A stretch of 64,000 bases of DNA. Source: Burkholderia aenigmatica (GTDB lineage: Bacteria > Pseudomonadota > Gammaproteobacteria > Burkholderiales > Burkholderiaceae). Position numbers and translations under genes: made by a program. Each line of letters begins with the position of its first letter. Position 1 is the first letter of the stretch. The stretch covers positions 22,654 to 86,653 of the forward strand of contig NZ_CABVQC010000037.1 in assembly GCF_902499175.1 (NCBI RefSeq). The letters are read 5' to 3'. This document shows, piece after piece, positions 63,191 through 64,000 of the stretch. The notes under the pieces were generated by a model, which saw nothing but the letters and a program-made list of their open reading frames with translations, was not told the origin of the DNA and did no database searches.

Positions 63191-63285
63191 CCCCGCGTGA
63201 CTGGCGATAGAACCCTTCGGGTTCAAGGTGGAGCATCCCACCGTGAAGCGCGGGGCGCCGTTTTTGCCGTTCGCCTGGGCAGCCG
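63191..63285 (+). ncRNA. ZTP riboswitch (pfl motif) upstream of glyA
   Basis: The leader carries the conserved pfl elements. A perfect P1 stem pairs CCCCGCG (63191-63197) with CGCGGGG (63249-63255). GTGACTGGCG follows the 5' strand, then a GAACCC/GGGTTC hairpin and the GGTGG...CCCACCGTGAAGCGCG segment. The 3' domain reads CCGTTCGCCTGGGCA (63267-63281). ZTP/ZMP accumulates when 10-formyl-tetrahydrofolate is short; binding turns on one-carbon genes such as glyA. It ends about 140 bp before the glyA start. Confidence 0.9.
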
Positions 63286-63424
63286 TTGTATGCCGTCGCG
63301 TGCATCGCCGGTGGCTGTCCTGCCTCGCGTCATACGGATTCTTCCGCCACGTCGAGCTGGTCCCGCCAGCAGCGCACCGTACTCGGCCGCTCCGGTCAAC
63401 CTGTACACACTTAACGGAAACCGT

Positions 63425-64000
63425 ATGTTTGACAGAGCCCAAAGCACCATCGCGAACGTCGATCCCGAAATCTTTGCCGCGATCGAGCAGGAAAACCGTC
63501 GCCAGGAAGATCACATCGAGCTGATCGCGTCGGAAAACTACACGAGCCCGGCCGTGATGGCTGCGCAGGGTTCGCAACTCACGAACAAGTACGCGGAAGG
63601 TTATCCGGGCAAGCGCTACTACGGCGGTTGCGAATACGTCGACGTCGTCGAGCAGCTGGCGATCGACCGCGTGAAGCAGCTGTTCGGCGCGGAAGCGGCG
63701 AACGTGCAGCCGAACTCGGGTTCGCAGGCGAACCAGGGTGTGTTCTTCGCGATGCTCAAGCCGGGCGACACGATCATGGGCATGAGCCTCGCGCACGGCG
63801 GCCACCTGACGCACGGTTCGCCGGTGAACATGTCGGGCAAGTGGTTCAACGTGGTGAGCTACGGCCTGAACGAGAACGAAGACATCGATTACGACGCGGC
63901 CGAGAAGCTCGCGCAAGAACACAAGCCGAAGCTGATCGTCGCGGGCGCATCGGCGTTCTCGCTGAAGATCGACTTCGAGCGTCTGGCGAAGATCGCGAAG
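63425..64000 (+). CDS. glyA: Serine hydroxymethyltransferase GlyA (N-terminal part)
   Basis: The first 192 codons of a PLP enzyme that interconverts serine and glycine with transfer of a one-carbon unit to tetrahydrofolate; it continues past the right edge. Visible motifs are IELIASENYTSPAV, TNKYAEGYPGKRYYGGCEYVD, the PNSGSQAN PLP-contact segment and LAHGGHLTHG. It starts MFDRAQSTIANVDPEIF. Expression is probably controlled by the ZTP riboswitch upstream. Confidence 0.96.
   Translation, partial: MFDRAQSTIANVDPEIFAAIEQENRRQEDHIELIASENYTSPAVMAAQGSQLTNKYAEGYPGKRYYGGCEYVDVVEQLAIDRVKQLFGAEAANVQPNSGSQANQGVFFAMLKPGDTIMGMSLAHGGHLTHGSPVNMSGKWFNVVSYGLNENEDIDYDAAEKLAQEHKPKLIVAGASAFSLKIDFERLAKIAK

Noticed and set aside
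1..64000. CRISPR arrays, insertion sequences or prophage genes
   Set aside because: No spaced direct repeats, transposase motifs or phage structural genes were found; the only tandem repeat is the coding 21-bp array.

Overview
The window is a piece of a high-GC betaproteobacterial chromosome. Protein sequences, gene order and codon use point to Burkholderia, most likely the Burkholderia cepacia complex. The flanks are conserved housekeeping loci: miaA-mutL on the left, and the ybgC-tolQRAB-pal-cpoB operon and glyA on the right. Between them lies a group 2 (ABC-transporter type) capsular polysaccharide locus organised like the B. pseudomallei manC-wcb capsule region. This assignment comes from recognising families by eye; no database search was run.

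Left flank (1-5639): the start of a TetA-type efflux gene and a divergent TetR with two intact tet operators; miaA and mutL, overlapping by 4 bases; a DedA-family membrane protein; and an MscS-type channel. Capsule left arm (5838-14757): manC makes GDP-mannose. wcbA (KpsC-like) and wcbB (glycosyltransferase) run leftwards. The export genes wcbC-wcbD-wzm-wzt (KpsD/E/M/T-like) run rightwards from a divergent control region.

Variable centre (about 14.8-33.0 kb): the sequence is visibly more AT-rich, and genes sit on both strands separated by 0.9-1.7 kb stretches without a recognisable gene. It encodes a three-domain glycosyltransferase, UDP-galactopyranose mutase beside a galactofuranosyltransferase-like protein, a GT8-like enzyme, an SGNH-like protein and an alpha/beta hydrolase. 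It also encodes an FkbH-type HAD protein with an N-terminal beta-rich module, a stand-alone copy of that module, and a DUF6270-like protein carrying a 21-bp tandem repeat that codes for a heptad coiled coil. This is the expected serotype-specific island.

Capsule right arm (33014-47145): wcbO (KpsS-like) is followed by a tightly coupled set: a short-chain dehydrogenase (wcbP), an LTA-synthase-like membrane enzyme (wcbQ), a 2543-residue reducing polyketide/fatty acid synthase (wcbR), an LpxC-like deacetylase (wcbS), an alpha-oxoamine synthase (wcbT) and a GNAT protein. The combination of synthase, oxoamine synthase and reductase resembles sphingoid-base chemistry and the rhizobial rkpA/G/H set. 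I infer that it builds a dedicated lipid for capsule assembly or anchoring.

Right flank (47169-64000): a class II amidotransferase, an AhpD-like/AraC pair and a YiaA-like membrane protein come first. An uncharacterised, largely ATGA/GTGA-coupled six-gene lipid/glycan cluster (50302-55906) follows: GT2, secreted protein, diiron ferritin-like protein, GT-B, PAP2 and desaturase. After these come a DUF3592 protein, tRNA-Lys, the Tol-Pal operon, a short-chain dehydrogenase, and a ZTP riboswitch ahead of glyA, which runs off the end of the window.
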